From Palleronia pontilimi (GTDB lineage Bacteria; Pseudomonadota; Alphaproteobacteria; Rhodobacterales; Rhodobacteraceae): 54,703 bases of DNA. The notes under the pieces are model-generated. The model searched no databases and was not told the origin of the DNA. It saw only the letters and a list, made by a program, of their open reading frames with translations. Positions 37,679 through 46,899 of the stretch are shown here, piece after piece. A program made the position numbers and the translations under genes. Where the stretch lies: contig NZ_JAEKPD010000019.1 of the NCBI RefSeq assembly GCF_016412875.1, positions 1 to 54,703 on the forward strand. Reading direction: 5' to 3'. Every line of letters starts with the position of its first letter. Within the stretch, counting starts at the first letter, position 1.

Positions 37679-37911
37679 GGCGTACTCCACCCAAGGGCAC
37701 CCCGAGACGGGGCCGCGTTTCAATCGTTCCGGGACAGAAGCGTCGATGATGGCGCAAGGCACGGGATCACCCGCTTTCGGGTGGTGTGCCGGTCTCTCCC
37801 TGGACGCCCCGGCTCTGTCGGCCGGTGATCGTGGCGGCAGGGTATCTCACGCCGCAGTGATTGCAACAGTCCTGTCCACTTTCCTTGACGGCAGGCCGGG
37901 TGCGGGGCCGA

Positions 37912-39081
37912 TCAATAAGGCAGGCCCACGTAATTCTCGGCCATGGCCTGCTGCGCGGCGGCGTTTGAGCGCAAGAACTCCAGCTCGGCCACCTGGATGC
38001 GGTGGTCGAACGCGGTCTGGTCCGGGTAGCGGTGCAGCAGCGACGAGAACCACCACGAGAATCGCTCGGCCTTCCAGACCCGGGCCAGCGCGCGGTCCGA
38101 GTAGCCGTCCAGCCCGTCGGGGCTGCCGGTCCCGTAGAACCGGCGCAAGGCGGTGTAGAGATAGTGCACATCCGACGCGGCCAGGTTCAGGCCCTTCGCG
38201 CCGGTGGGCGGCACGATATGGGCGGCGTCGCCGCACAGAAACAGCCGCCCGAAGCGCATGGGTTCGGTCACGAAGGACCGCAGCGGGGCGATGGATTTCT
38301 CGATCGACGGCCCAGTGACCAGCCGGTCGGCCTGCGCGGTCGGGATGCGGCGCTTCAGCTCGTCCCAAAAGGCGGCGTCGGTCCAGTCATCGGGGCTGTC
38401 GGACAGCGCGCACTGGATGTAGTAGCGCGACAGGGTATCGTTGCGCATGGAGCAAAGCGCGAAGCCGCGCTCGGAATTGGCGTAGATCAGTTCGTCGTTG
38501 ACGGGCGGCGTTTCCGACATGATGCCGAGCCAGCCGAAGGGATAGACCTTTTCGAATTCGCGCCGCGCGCCGGGCGGGATCGACCGGCGGCTGACGCCGT
38601 GAAACCCGTCGCAGCCCGCGATGAAGTCGCAGTCGATGCGCTGCTGCGTGTCGTCTGTGGAGTAGGTGACATTAGGGGTTTCGGTATCGGCACCGTGGAT
38701 CTGCACGTCCTCGACACTGAAGACGATCTGTCCGCCCGCCCGCTCGCGCGCGGCGTAGAGATCGCGCGTCACTTCCGTCTGGCCGTAGACCTTGACCGCC
38801 GTGCCGGTCAGCGCGGCGAAGTCGATGCGAAAGATCTCGTCCCCGTAGGAAATCAGCGTGCCGTCGTGGGGCATCCCCTCGGCGTGCAGGCGGTCCGCGC
38901 ATCCGGCTTCTTCCAGGAGCGCCACCAGACCGCGTTCCAGCACCCCCGCGCGGATGCGCGACAGGACATGGGCCTTGGTCCTGCGTTCCAGCACGACGCT
39001 GTCGATCCCGCGCGTGCCGAGCAGCTGCGACAACAGCAGCCCCGACGGCCCGCCGCCGATGATCGCGACCTGCGTCTTCAT
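37912..39081 (-). CDS. pobA: 4-hydroxybenzoate 3-monooxygenase
   Basis: A 389-residue flavin hydroxylase turning 4-hydroxybenzoate into protocatechuate with NAD(P)H and oxygen. It shows IIGGGPSGLLLSQLL for FAD binding, the DG motif in IAGCDGFHGVSR, and the GD motif in LFLCGDAAHIVPPTGAKGLN, with SERGFALCSMRN around the substrate pocket. Length and motifs are those of Pseudomonas PobA. No pobR regulator or protocatechuate dioxygenase genes are in the window, so downstream steps must be encoded elsewhere. It points the same way as the ABC operon but is 233 bases upstream of it, probably a separate unit. Confidence 0.94.
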   Translation of the reverse strand: MKTQVAIIGGGPSGLLLSQLLGTRGIDSVVLERRTKAHVLSRIRAGVLERGLVALLEEAGCADRLHAEGMPHDGTLISYGDEIFRIDFAALTGTAVKVYGQTEVTRDLYAARERAGGQIVFSVEDVQIHGADTETPNVTYSTDDTQQRIDCDFIAGCDGFHGVSRRSIPPGARREFEKVYPFGWLGIMSETPPVNDELIYANSERGFALCSMRNDTLSRYYIQCALSDSPDDWTDAAFWDELKRRIPTAQADRLVTGPSIEKSIAPLRSFVTEPMRFGRLFLCGDAAHIVPPTGAKGLNLAASDVHYLYTALRRFYGTGSPDGLDGYSDRALARVWKAERFSWWFSSLLHRYPDQTAFDHRIQVAELEFLRSNAAAQQAMAENYVGLPY

Positions 39082-39180
39082 GGATGTCCCCCGCGTCCGG
39101 TCGCGACAGACTAGCCGCGGGCCCGCGTCGGGAAAACGTCAAACTCGTGCGCCGACCGCTTTGGTCCGGCGCCGCGCGGC

Positions 39181-39666
39181 TCAGAGCACCAGGGGCAGCT
39201 TCAGATACGCGCCGGGAAGCACCACCCCGTTGCCGCGTGGCGCCGGGTCGAGCCTGACGGGACGCAGGCGGTCATAGACCAGGTGGAAGACGTAGCCATA
39301 GGCGGTGTAGGCGATGGTCAGACCCAGATTGACCGCAAGCGCTTCGGCCAATCCGTGGCCGAACCAGACCAGGATCGGACAGGTCAGAAGCACGGCGCTG
39401 GCCTCGTGCGACATGGCGTGGACCAGCCGCAGGGATTTCGGCCTTTGGCACGCGGTCCGGCCCGTCATGCGCCAGTCGGCAAGATCGAACAGCGTGTTGT
39501 GCAGCGGCGACCAGAGCACGATGACCACCGACAAGAGCGCGATGACCTGGACGCCGTGGCCCAGGCTTGCCCCGAAGATCGCGGTATAGACCGGGGCGAC
39601 CAGGGCGATGCCGATGACTTCGAAACATCCGGTCTGGCACGCGCGCTCTTTCCACGATCTCAGCAT
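39181..39666 (-). CDS. PACE-family efflux/BTP-domain membrane protein
   Basis: A 161-residue membrane protein with two tandem BTP (bacterial transmembrane pair) units, four helices in all. The start at 39666 has GGGGGAGGG shortly upstream; an in-frame codon at 39681 is less likely. The conserved FEVIGIALVAPVY, SPLHNTLFDLADW, HEASAVLLTCPI and AYTAYGYVFHLVYD segments match PACE transporters, such as AceI, that export chlorhexidine and short diamines. The natural substrate is unknown. Confidence 0.85.
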   Translation of the reverse strand: MLRSWKERACQTGCFEVIGIALVAPVYTAIFGASLGHGVQVIALLSVVIVLWSPLHNTLFDLADWRMTGRTACQRPKSLRLVHAMSHEASAVLLTCPILVWFGHGLAEALAVNLGLTIAYTAYGYVFHLVYDRLRPVRLDPAPRGNGVVLPGAYLKLPLVL

Positions 39667-40192
39667 CACGCCCTCCCCCAAGGTGATCCGTGCCGCCCGT
39701 CGGCCGATGATCCCGTGTCGGATCTGGCGGCCAAGGGCGGGATCGCGCGGAGCGGGCCGCGCGATCCGTGTAATAAACGGCCGCGTCCTGGTCCGATTAC
39801 TCGGGGGACGCGACCGTGGCTAAAAATGTTTTCGTCATGAAAGCGGTTACTCCGAAGCGAAACCCCGTTGGAATTGGGGTCCGCTCAGAACATCGGTTGA
39901 AAATTGAGTGCCGGAAAAAAAGACATCCCAACTCGCTAAAACCAAGGCCGAAATATGGCCCCTCATCACCACGCACCTGCGGAAACCAGTCGGGCGATCA
40001 GTCCTATTCTCGGTCCTGTCTACGCCCGTGCCGTGCATGGCGATTTCCCCACTCGTTCGTCGCGTTGCCCGAAACGGGCGATATCTTTAATGCCGTAAGC
40101 ATGCATCACGGGGCGGCCGCGGTCTGTGAACTGGATCACGTAACGGAAGGTTTTATGCTTTTCTCTGCCGCGGCGGCGCAGAGGAGACGCCG
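39667..40192. other. Gap with a CRP-like site, no supported gene
   Basis: About 525 bases. It includes a small inverted repeat (CGCGTCC at 39782-39788 and GGACGCG at 39806-39812), a run of lower GC around 39825-39990, and a CRP-consensus-like site at 40125-40140. No open frame looks like a protein. The PACE gene promoter must lie at the left side. Confidence 0.45.
40125..40140. promoter_or_regulatory. CRP/FNR-type binding site candidate
   Basis: TGTGA, six bases, TCACG: one mismatch from the CRP consensus TGTGA-N6-TCACA. It lies about 50 bases beyond the stop of the CRP-like gene and 460 bases upstream of the PACE gene, so which promoter it could serve is unclear. Chance is possible. Confidence 0.4.
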
Positions 40193-40870
40193 CTAGAGCG
40201 AGACGTCGAGATAGATGTCCTGCAGCGCATCGGGGTCCTGGACGACCAGCTTGCCGCGCCCCAGCTTGACGATGCCGTCGCGCCGCCACCCGGTCAGCAC
40301 CTTCGACACGGCCTCGCGCGTGGCGCCCACGTGGTCGGCCAGCTCGGCCTGGGACATGGGCAGAACGGTGCCGTCGCCGACGCTGGTCAGAAGCCAGGCG
40401 ATGCGGCGGGCCAGTCTTATGGGCAGCGGTTGAAACGCCTGAAGCTCGAGCTGGGAGCTGACCCAGCTGAGCCTGCTGACCGCCAGTTGCACCATGGCAA
40501 GCGCCAGGTCGGGATCCGAACGCATCCGCGACAGCAGCACGTCGCGCCCGACACGGACAAGGCGGCTGGGCTGGCGCGCCGAGACGGTCGCGCTGCGCGT
40601 GCCCCGCTCGAAGACGGCCACTTCGCCGAACACCGCGCCGGGCGACAGAACGTTCAGCACCAGCTTGCGCCCGTCTTCGGCCAGCGCGCTGATATCCAGA
40701 AGACCGTCCTGCAGGGCGAAGATCGCGTCGGCGGGGTCGCCCTGCTCGAACAGGATTTCGCCGGCCGACAGCTTCACCGGTGTCGCGTCGTCGCCGAGGC
40801 GCGTCAGAAGGCGGTCGCGGCACGCCGAGGCGTGCTGTGCATCCGGGCCGGGTCCGTCGATCTCGGTCAT
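40193..40870 (-). CDS. CRP-like transcriptional regulator
   Basis: A 225-residue Crp/Fnr-family regulator. The cyclic-nucleotide domain contains FGEVAVFERGTRSATVSA, with the Gly-Glu pair (82-83) and Arg92-Ser93 of the phosphate-binding cassette intact, as in CRP; no FNR-type cysteine cluster is present. The C-terminal winged helix reads SQAELADHVGATREAVSKVLTGWRRDG. So it more likely binds cAMP (or cGMP) than senses oxygen. ATG at 40870 was preferred over a TTG two codons upstream. It is divergent from the membrane cNMP-domain gene at 41020, with about 150 bases between. Confidence 0.88.
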   Translation of the reverse strand: MTEIDGPGPDAQHASACRDRLLTRLGDDATPVKLSAGEILFEQGDPADAIFALQDGLLDISALAEDGRKLVLNVLSPGAVFGEVAVFERGTRSATVSARQPSRLVRVGRDVLLSRMRSDPDLALAMVQLAVSRLSWVSSQLELQAFQPLPIRLARRIAWLLTSVGDGTVLPMSQAELADHVGATREAVSKVLTGWRRDGIVKLGRGKLVVQDPDALQDIYLDVSL

Positions 40871-41019
40871 CTGCAAGCCCCATCACGAAACGCACTGGTC
40901 CCGGGCGTCGGCACTGCTCGAGGACACGTCCTGCCTACGCAGGTGCGCGGGCCTTGTCGAGCGTCGCGCATCCGACAAGCGGCTTGCACGCGCGGTGTCT
41001 AACCCCCTAGAAAAGCGCC

Positions 41020-41736
41020 ATGATCCTTGGCCCCGATCCTTCGATATCCGGTCTTGCGCCAACGATCGGCGTGATCGGCGCGGTGATCTACATCAGCGCC
41101 TACGGGCTGATGCAGATGGGATTCCTGCGCGGCCAGAGCTACGCCTATGCGTCGCTGGTCCTTGTCGCCGCCAGCTGCGTTGCCATCAGCGCGGTCGCCC
41201 CGCCCAACCCGGCGGTCTTCTTCATGCAGGTCTTCTATATCGCGATCAGCGTGCTCGGCATCTCGCGCATCGCGGTGAACGCGATGATGTTGCGCTCGAC
41301 CCCCGAAGAACGCGCCTTCATCAAGGCCCACCTGCCCGATCTGCGGCCCGAGCATGTGCGCCCGCTTCTGAAGCTGGGAACGTGGCGCGATATCGGCGCC
41401 GACGAGGTCCTGACCCGCGAAGGCGAACGGGTTCCGCAATTCTACTACCTGGCCCGCGGCACGGCGCGGGTGGTGATGGGCGGCAAGCAGGTCGGCACCT
41501 GCGACGATTGCCTGATCGGTGAATTGACCCTGTTGACAGGTCTGCCCGCGACAGCGACCGTCATCACGAACGAGCCTTGCCGGGTGCTGGCGTTCGACGC
41601 GCGGCGCCTGCAGGCGCTTCTTCGCAAGCGAAGCGAGATCAAGCTTGCGGTCATCGCGGGGTTCGCGGACGCCACGAAAACCCTGCTGATGCGCCGCAAC
41701 CGCGAGGCGCTGACCGACGCGCCGCTGCGGGATTGA
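41020..41736 (+). CDS. Popeye-like membrane protein with cNMP-binding domain
   Basis: A 238-residue protein. Three hydrophobic helices (about 13-33, 43-60 and 66-88) are followed by a cyclic-nucleotide-binding fold (about 110-225), the layout of Popeye-domain proteins. The phosphate-binding cassette reads IGELTLLTGLPATATV: the Gly-Glu pair is present, but the usual Arg after Pro is Ala. This is common in membrane-bound bacterial relatives and may mean altered or absent cAMP binding. It sits between the CRP-like regulator and the decarboxylase-fold gene. Function unknown; a membrane cAMP sensor is a fair inference. Confidence 0.78.
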   Translation: MILGPDPSISGLAPTIGVIGAVIYISAYGLMQMGFLRGQSYAYASLVLVAASCVAISAVAPPNPAVFFMQVFYIAISVLGISRIAVNAMMLRSTPEERAFIKAHLPDLRPEHVRPLLKLGTWRDIGADEVLTREGERVPQFYYLARGTARVVMGGKQVGTCDDCLIGELTLLTGLPATATVITNEPCRVLAFDARRLQALLRKRSEIKLAVIAGFADATKTLLMRRNREALTDAPLRD

Positions 41737-41787
41737 CGCGCGCGACCCGGAGCCACGGTGCGCGCCCCAGAGAGAGGGAGACGACCC

Positions 41788-43122
41788 ATGAGCACCGAGC
41801 CAGGCCACCCGTTGCAGCAGCCCCACATCACCGCCGACGATGCCTGGCGGCTTTACTGCGCCTGGGCGGGCTTCGGTTGCGAGATGGTGAAGCGCCCCCT
41901 GGCCTTGTCGGGCACCGCCGGTGTGCGCCTGGCCGACGCTGTGGCCAGGGGCATCCTGGGTGCGGAAAGCCCCAGGGCGCTGGCCCGGATGGCCGCGCGC
42001 GAGGCCGGGCAACTGGCGGTCGACATGCTGGCCGTGCCGTCGTCGGCAGCCGCCACGGCCGCCGCGCATTTCGACGAGGCGCAGGCCCCGTCCCAGGACC
42101 GCCTGGCGCGCGCCCTGGCGGGCACCGATCCGGTGGCGACGATCACCCGGGTCGATGTCGACCCCAATCTGGCCGAGGCGCAGTGGCGCGAGCTGACCGC
42201 GCGCTCGGGCGTCGACGTGGATGCGCCGGTGCCCGAGTTCGCGCCGACGACCGGCGCGCCCTTCCTGTTGCCCGCGCGGGTTCTGGACGCGTCGCAGGCC
42301 TGGGCCGCGTGGTTCGTGCCGCTGGACGCAGCCCGGCGCCTGCTGGCGGAGGCCTGCGAGACCGGCCACCAGCCGCCCGAGGTGCTGGATGCCTTCGCGC
42401 CGGTAGCGGTGGGCGATGGCGGGGTGCTGGTGTCGCTGGTGGCATCGGATTACCGCGCCTCGGATTTCGGGGTCGTGCAGGAAATCGGGCTGAGCCTGAC
42501 CGTGTCGCCGCGCGCCGCCCGCTTCCCCGGTCCCGGACAGCTGTTCCTGCGGCTGATCGTGACGCATCCCTATTCGTTGGGCGCGGCGCGGCAGATCTGG
42601 GGCATCCGCAAGGATCTGCACGACAATGCCAGCGCCGAACCGCGCTCGCGCTTCCAGGTGGCCTATGGGGCCGACCGGGTCCGGTTCGGACAGGGCGCGC
42701 TGCAATCGCGCGCGGTTCGGTCCAGCGGCACGTTGCAGCTGGCCTTCCCGCGGCTGGGGCGCGGGCGCAGCGACCGGGTGCCGGGGCTGATCCATTCGAT
42801 GGTCGCCCCGCACGGCCCCCCGGCGGCGGCGGTCGCACCGGCACGATCCGTGCTGATGCGCAGCGGCACCGGCGAGGGCGTCCAGGTCCGCGGCGACGTG
42901 CGGCTGACCCTGCCCGCCGACCGCGCGGCGGGGCTGCAGGCGGGATGCCTCTGCCGCGGGGGGATGGCGTGCCTGTGCGACACGCTGCGCGGGCTGGGTC
43001 TGGATCGCAGGCGACCCGCGGCCAACGGTTGGACCGAACGGCTGACCTGCACGCTGGCCGAGCCGGTGCGGATCGGCGCTCAGTCGTCCGACGGCGCCGG
43101 AAACACCTCGTCGAAGGCCTGA
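41788..43122 (+). CDS. Acetoacetate-decarboxylase-fold protein with helical N-terminal extension
   Basis: A 444-residue protein starting at an ATG with GAGGGAG upstream. Residues about 1-100 are an amphipathic, Ala-rich helical segment that resembles phasins in composition, followed by an acetoacetate-decarboxylase-superfamily domain (about 140-420). The catalytic region of Clostridium ADC, GRELSAYPKKL, corresponds here to [11 protein letters not shown]: Lys275 is kept, but the second Lys is Asp276. GVVQEIGL corresponds to the ADC glutamate segment. The cysteine cluster [11 protein letters not shown] near 390 is unusual. Schiff-base chemistry on a keto-acid is possible but unproven. The 3' end overlaps the convergent flavoprotein gene by 43 bases. 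Confidence 0.72.
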   Translation: MSTEPGHPLQQPHITADDAWRLYCAWAGFGCEMVKRPLALSGTAGVRLADAVARGILGAESPRALARMAAREAGQLAVDMLAVPSSAAATAAAHFDEAQAPSQDRLARALAGTDPVATITRVDVDPNLAEAQWRELTARSGVDVDAPVPEFAPTTGAPFLLPARVLDASQAWAAWFVPLDAARRLLAEACETGHQPPEVLDAFAPVAVGDGGVLVSLVASDYRASDFGVVQEIGLSLTVSPRAARFPGPGQLFLRLIVTHPYSLGAARQIWGIRKDLHDNASAEPRSRFQVAYGADRVRFGQGALQSRAVRSSGTLQLAFPRLGRGRSDRVPGLIHSMVAPHGPPAAAVAPARSVLMRSGTGEGVQVRGDVRLTLPADRAAGLQAGCLCRGGMACLCDTLRGLGLDRRRPAANGWTERLTCTLAEPVRIGAQSSDGAGNTSSKA

Positions 43123-44999
43123 CGCCAGCCCTGGTCGACGCCGGACGCCGCGCGGGCGGCATAGGCGAAGGGCCGCATCGCCGTGGCCGCGGCCGACATC
43201 ATCGCCGACGGCACGGTGTCGGGCACCACGATGTCCACGGGCCGCCCCGCGCCGGTCTTGCGCCGCACGGCCTCGGCCGCCATCAGCCCGCTCATGGCCG
43301 CGGCCTCGATCGTGACCACGTCGATGGGCGTTTGCACGAAATCGCCCGCGATGGTCAGGCCGGGGATCTCGGTCGTGGTGCGGGGCCGTGAATTCCAGGT
43401 ATCGACCGCGTTGATGAACAGCTCTTCGCCCGCGTTGGTCTGCAGGTGGGTGCGGCAATGCAGGATGTCGGCCTCGGGGTCGAAGCGCACGTAGCGGCGC
43501 ATCTCGGCCAGCAATTCCTCGATGATGACCTTCATGCCGCCGGGCTTGTCGACATAGGGCATCAGCGTCTGCGCGTCCGACGCACACACGCTGATCATGT
43601 GCTCGCGCGGCTCCTCTCCCGCCTCCGAGCGCCACATCTGCGTGTTGTCGTACAGGCTCATCTCGTATTTCGAGTTCAGCAGGTTGACGATTCCGCGCGG
43701 CAACGGACGCTCGAGTGGGCCGCGAAACACCACGTCGAGCGTCATGATCGGCGCGCTGTGCAGCCGCGTGGCATTGGCCAGGTGCGGATCGGCCGCGGCC
43801 AGGCAGGTCCGGGCGTCGGCCTTTTCATAGCCCGCGCGGGTATAGGCCAGGGTGGCCAGCTGGCGCGGCGGCACCGTCAGGATGATCTGCCCGCCGAAGC
43901 GCCATAGCCCGCCCTGATAGAAATCGCGCTTTTGGTCGTACCCGGGCTGCGGCCCGGGCGAGCGGTCCAGCTTGTCGACGCGCAGCATGAATTCGCCGGT
44001 CTCGAAGTCGATCTCGATCCCCGTCAGCTCGCACAGCGGGATGATCTTCAGGCTGGGCAGCGCGTCGCGTTCGGCCGCGCTGCGCTCCAGCGTCTCGAAA
44101 TGCGCAATCGCGTCGCTGAAGACGGGCCGGTCGCGAAAGATCTCGCCTTCGACATCGAACTGCCCGACCAGACCCGCGAGGGTCTTCAGCCACGGGGTGA
44201 AGATCGCCTCGGACGTGTCGCCGTCCAGCAGCCACATGGTGGGATCGGGCAGCCGCGCGCCGTATTTGACGAAAGACCGGTAGGTCGACGCGGACGCCAT
44301 CGACGTCGAGGCGGCGAATGCCTTCGCCAGCACGCGGTGGCTGGATTTGCGCGACGCGGGCGTGGTGTAGCCATGGTCGAGCAGGAAAGCCTCGACGCTC
44401 ATCTTGTCGAGCCGCCGGTCCGCGCGTTCGGGCAACGCCAGAAGATCCAGCATGGATTGGCCGTGCAGGAACATGTCGACGGGCGTGTTCACGCCGCATC
44501 CGAGGTTGCTGAGCGCGGTCCAGGGCGATCCGGGATTGACCACCCGGTAAGCCTGGGCGTCGGGGTCGGCGGGCTGGTGGCAGATATCGCTGATCGGCAC
44601 GAACCGGTCGACGGCGCCGATGTCGCGCATCAGGCCCCAGAAGTTGTGATACCAGTTCAGGTACATGTGGTAGCAGTGCTCGTGGCGGTCGTCGAACCGC
44701 TTGTCCTGGCAGCAGGGGTCGGTGCAGGTGTCGCAGAGGCGGCGCCCGAACGGGCCCGGATCTTCGGTCAGAGGGGCATCGACCTCAAAGCCGTGCTTGT
44801 TGTGGCGCTGGTCGTCCCAGTCCGTATGGGTGCCGAGCTTGCCGCCGACATATGAGTTCGCTTCCAGCAGGGTCACGTCGTGGCCGCGTTCCAGAAGACG
44901 GTGCGCCGCCGACAGGCCCGCGACCCCCGCGCCCACAATTATGACGTGTGGCCGGGGACTTGGCGCTACCGGATAAGGGACTTCTCCATCCAAATACAT
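43080..44999 (-). CDS. Carotenoid-desaturase-like FAD oxidoreductase
   Basis: A 639-residue flavoprotein related to phytoene desaturases and hydroxysqualene dehydroxylase HpnE. The Rossmann motif is [28 protein letters not shown], and near the C-terminus [25 protein letters not shown] closes the FAD site. The conserved EHG...H segment is split by an insertion containing CDTCTDPCC (residues 89-97) and C109. It also has a C-terminal tail of about 70 residues. GGTGGA precedes the ATG. Given the neighbouring isoprenyl diphosphate synthase, an isoprenoid is the likely substrate. It is read opposite to its neighbours and its start is divergent from the first phasin-like gene. Confidence 0.8.
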   Translation of the reverse strand: MYLDGEVPYPVAPSPRPHVIIVGAGVAGLSAAHRLLERGHDVTLLEANSYVGGKLGTHTDWDDQRHNKHGFEVDAPLTEDPGPFGRRLCDTCTDPCCQDKRFDDRHEHCYHMYLNWYHNFWGLMRDIGAVDRFVPISDICHQPADPDAQAYRVVNPGSPWTALSNLGCGVNTPVDMFLHGQSMLDLLALPERADRRLDKMSVEAFLLDHGYTTPASRKSSHRVLAKAFAASTSMASASTYRSFVKYGARLPDPTMWLLDGDTSEAIFTPWLKTLAGLVGQFDVEGEIFRDRPVFSDAIAHFETLERSAAERDALPSLKIIPLCELTGIEIDFETGEFMLRVDKLDRSPGPQPGYDQKRDFYQGGLWRFGGQIILTVPPRQLATLAYTRAGYEKADARTCLAAADPHLANATRLHSAPIMTLDVVFRGPLERPLPRGIVNLLNSKYEMSLYDNTQMWRSEAGEEPREHMISVCASDAQTLMPYVDKPGGMKVIIEELLAEMRRYVRFDPEADILHCRTHLQTNAGEELFINAVDTWNSRPRTTTEIPGLTIAGDFVQTPIDVVTIEAAAMSGLMAAEAVRRKTGAGRPVDIVVPDTVPSAMMSAAATAMRPFAYAARAASGVDQGWRQAFDEVFPAPSDD

Positions 45000-45068
45000 T
45001 GCGTTTCCACCGTTTGCGGGTCAGGGTGCCGATACAAATGGTTAACACGCGGGGGCCGGGGCCTGTCC

Positions 45069-45380
45069 ATGACTTTGCATCCCACACGCATGGCGATCAC
45101 CGCGGCTCGCGGTTACGGGGCGCTGGTTGCAAGCTGTGCCGATGTGAGCGGCCAGGCGCTGCGCGCCACCGCGGGCGAAAGCGCCGAAGTGGCGCAGGCG
45201 CTCGCGCAGGCCCTGCGCGCGCCCGACACCGCGCGCAGTGCGGCGACCGAGCGGGCCATGTGGATCGCCTACCACGCCCAGCGCCGCCAGCTGCAGATGA
45301 TGCGCGGCTACGCGTCGCTCTTCGGCATGACGCTTCTGAACACCCTCGACGCCGCCGGGACGCAGCGCCGCGCCCCCTGA
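45069..45380 (+). CDS. Small helical phasin-like protein
   Basis: A 103-residue Ala-rich helical protein with no signal peptide or membrane helix. Its pattern (GALVASCADVSGQALRATAGESAEVAQALAQAL) is amphipathic, as in phasins that coat polyhydroxyalkanoate granules or other hydrophobic surfaces. I do not recognise a specific family; the phasin label is from composition and context. It is followed 20 bases later by another helical gene. The ATG at 45069 is the first of two possible starts. Confidence 0.55.
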   Translation: MTLHPTRMAITAARGYGALVASCADVSGQALRATAGESAEVAQALAQALRAPDTARSAATERAMWIAYHAQRRQLQMMRGYASLFGMTLLNTLDAAGTQRRAP

Positions 45381-45400
45381 ACGACCGAAAGGACCCTGCA

Positions 45401-45898
45401 ATGACAAGCACTGGCCCCGATTCATCCGGACCTGCAGCGGAAGAAGGCCGACAGGACGGCACCGGCGGGCTGGCCGGATCGCTGGCAGGCCTTCTGGAAG
45501 GCTACGCGCGGATCATGTCCCAGATCGCCGGGGGCGGACCGGGGGCGGCGGACGGGGCGCGGATCGGCTCGACCGCCGCTTTGATCGAGGCAGGCTCGAT
45601 CGCGTCCGGCAGCGCGCTGCGCTATTCCCAGCGCCTGACCGAGCTTTTCGCGCGGCACCAATCGGCGCTGATCGAGGCCATCCCTGCCCATCTGTCGGGC
45701 CAGGATCTGCCGCCCGACAGGGCCCGGGCCGAGGTCGAAAGCCTGCGGCGCTTCCTGCGCGAAGTGGGCGAGACCGCGATGCTGGAAGCGCGGCGGCTGG
45801 ACCACGAGCTGGCGCAGCTGGGCGAAGCGGTGGCACAGGGCGTCGCGGATCCGGTCTCGGCCGAGGATTTCCAGCGCCGCGCGGAAGCCAAGCTGTGA
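45401..45898 (+). CDS. Phasin-like helical protein
   Basis: A 165-residue protein. After a Gly/Ser/Asp-rich disordered start (1-27) it is almost wholly helical: GSLAGLLEGYARIMSQIA, SALRYSQRLTELFARHQSALIEAIPAHL, then two further charged helices. This resembles phasin_2-type proteins. An AAAGGA site precedes the ATG. Its stop overlaps the start of the isoprenyl synthase gene (GTGA), so their production is coupled; a stoichiometric link between coat or scaffold and enzyme is suggested. Confidence 0.6.
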   Translation: MTSTGPDSSGPAAEEGRQDGTGGLAGSLAGLLEGYARIMSQIAGGGPGAADGARIGSTAALIEAGSIASGSALRYSQRLTELFARHQSALIEAIPAHLSGQDLPPDRARAEVESLRRFLREVGETAMLEARRLDHELAQLGEAVAQGVADPVSAEDFQRRAEAKL

Positions 45899-46845
45899 AC
45901 GACACGGCCAGCCTGGACAGCACCAGCGCATCGGTCATCGACGCGCTGGGTTTTTCGGCCGAGATGTCCGAACTGCGCGAGCGCATCGCCGCCTGGGTCG
46001 CGGGCTGCGACGACGAGATGCGCGAGGCGCTGGAGTGGCAGTTCATGAGCGGGTCGAAGTATTTCCGCCCGCTGACCATCTTCGCCTGCCACCGCGCGAT
46101 GTATGGCGCCGCACCGATCCCGGAGCGGGTGATCCAGTCGGCGCTGGTGATCGAGCTTTTCCACAACGTGTCGCTGGTGATCGACGATATCGTCGACCGC
46201 TCGCCCGAGAGGCGCGGCCGCGCGACGATGCACACCAAGTTCGGCGAGCTGTCGGCGCTGATGACGTCGGGCTACATCGTGGCGGAGGGCTACCTGCAGC
46301 TGGGCGACGACCTGCAGGGGATTTCGCTGTTTTCGGAGCTTCTGAAGCGGCTGGGCGTGGCCGAGTGCCTGCAATGGCGGTTGCGCCGACAGCCGTTGGG
46401 ATACGAGGATTGGTGGCATATCGCGGGCGAGGATACCGGCTCGATGTTCGAGATCTGCGCCTGCCTGGGCGACCGGTCCGGCAAGCTCAGGACCTATGGC
46501 GGGCTGCTGGGGCGGCTCTATCACGGCTGCGACGACGTGGCCGACGTGCGTGGCCTGCCGGCACTGGGCGGGGGTGGCAAGGAAGACCTGCGCGACGGCA
46601 TCCTGACGCTGCCCGCATCGCTTGCCATCGCGGACGACACCGTGTCCGCGGCCTTCTGTCGGCCCGACCCCACCGATGCCGACCTCGAAATCGCCAAGGC
46701 GGCCTTCCTGAAGGCCCTGCCCGCGTCCGAGGCGAAGCTGGACGACATCGCCCGGCAGGCCCGGCAGGAGGCCCGGCTTTTCGCCACCGACACGGCCGCG
46801 CTGGATGCGCTGATCGAGCAGACGCGCGCGCTCAGCGGCCGCTAG
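45895..46845 (+). CDS. Trans-isoprenyl diphosphate synthase
   Basis: A 316-residue polyprenyl-synthetase-family enzyme, starting with GTG overlapping the previous stop. The first aspartate-rich motif is DDIVD (97-101) followed by ERRGR; the second is DDVAD (213-217); GKxxDLRDG matches GGGKEDLRDG. The IPP-binding GGKRxRP region is GSKYFRP, keeping Lys and the last Arg. All residues needed for head-to-tail condensation of IPP are there, so it should be active. Product length cannot be read safely; the residues just before the first motif (LFHNVSLVI) contain no large aromatic at the -4/-5 position except Phe at -8, so a C20 or longer product is possible. Confidence 0.83.
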   Translation: MNDTASLDSTSASVIDALGFSAEMSELRERIAAWVAGCDDEMREALEWQFMSGSKYFRPLTIFACHRAMYGAAPIPERVIQSALVIELFHNVSLVIDDIVDRSPERRGRATMHTKFGELSALMTSGYIVAEGYLQLGDDLQGISLFSELLKRLGVAECLQWRLRRQPLGYEDWWHIAGEDTGSMFEICACLGDRSGKLRTYGGLLGRLYHGCDDVADVRGLPALGGGGKEDLRDGILTLPASLAIADDTVSAAFCRPDPTDADLEIAKAAFLKALPASEAKLDDIARQARQEARLFATDTAALDALIEQTRALSGR

Positions 46846-46899
46846 CGCGCACCGGGCTCGGGGCCGATGCGACCGCTCGCCGCGGTGCGTCGGCGGGAC

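Noticed and set aside
40150-40195. A terminator hairpin after the CRP-like gene (CTCTGC...GCAGAG)
   Set aside because: The stem is followed by A rather than T on the relevant strand.
40193-46845. A family 2 encapsulin cluster (cNMP-domain shell with polyprenyl synthase cargo)
   Set aside because: The gene types are reminiscent, but no protein has an HK97-like shell sequence; the cNMP-domain protein here is a three-helix membrane protein.
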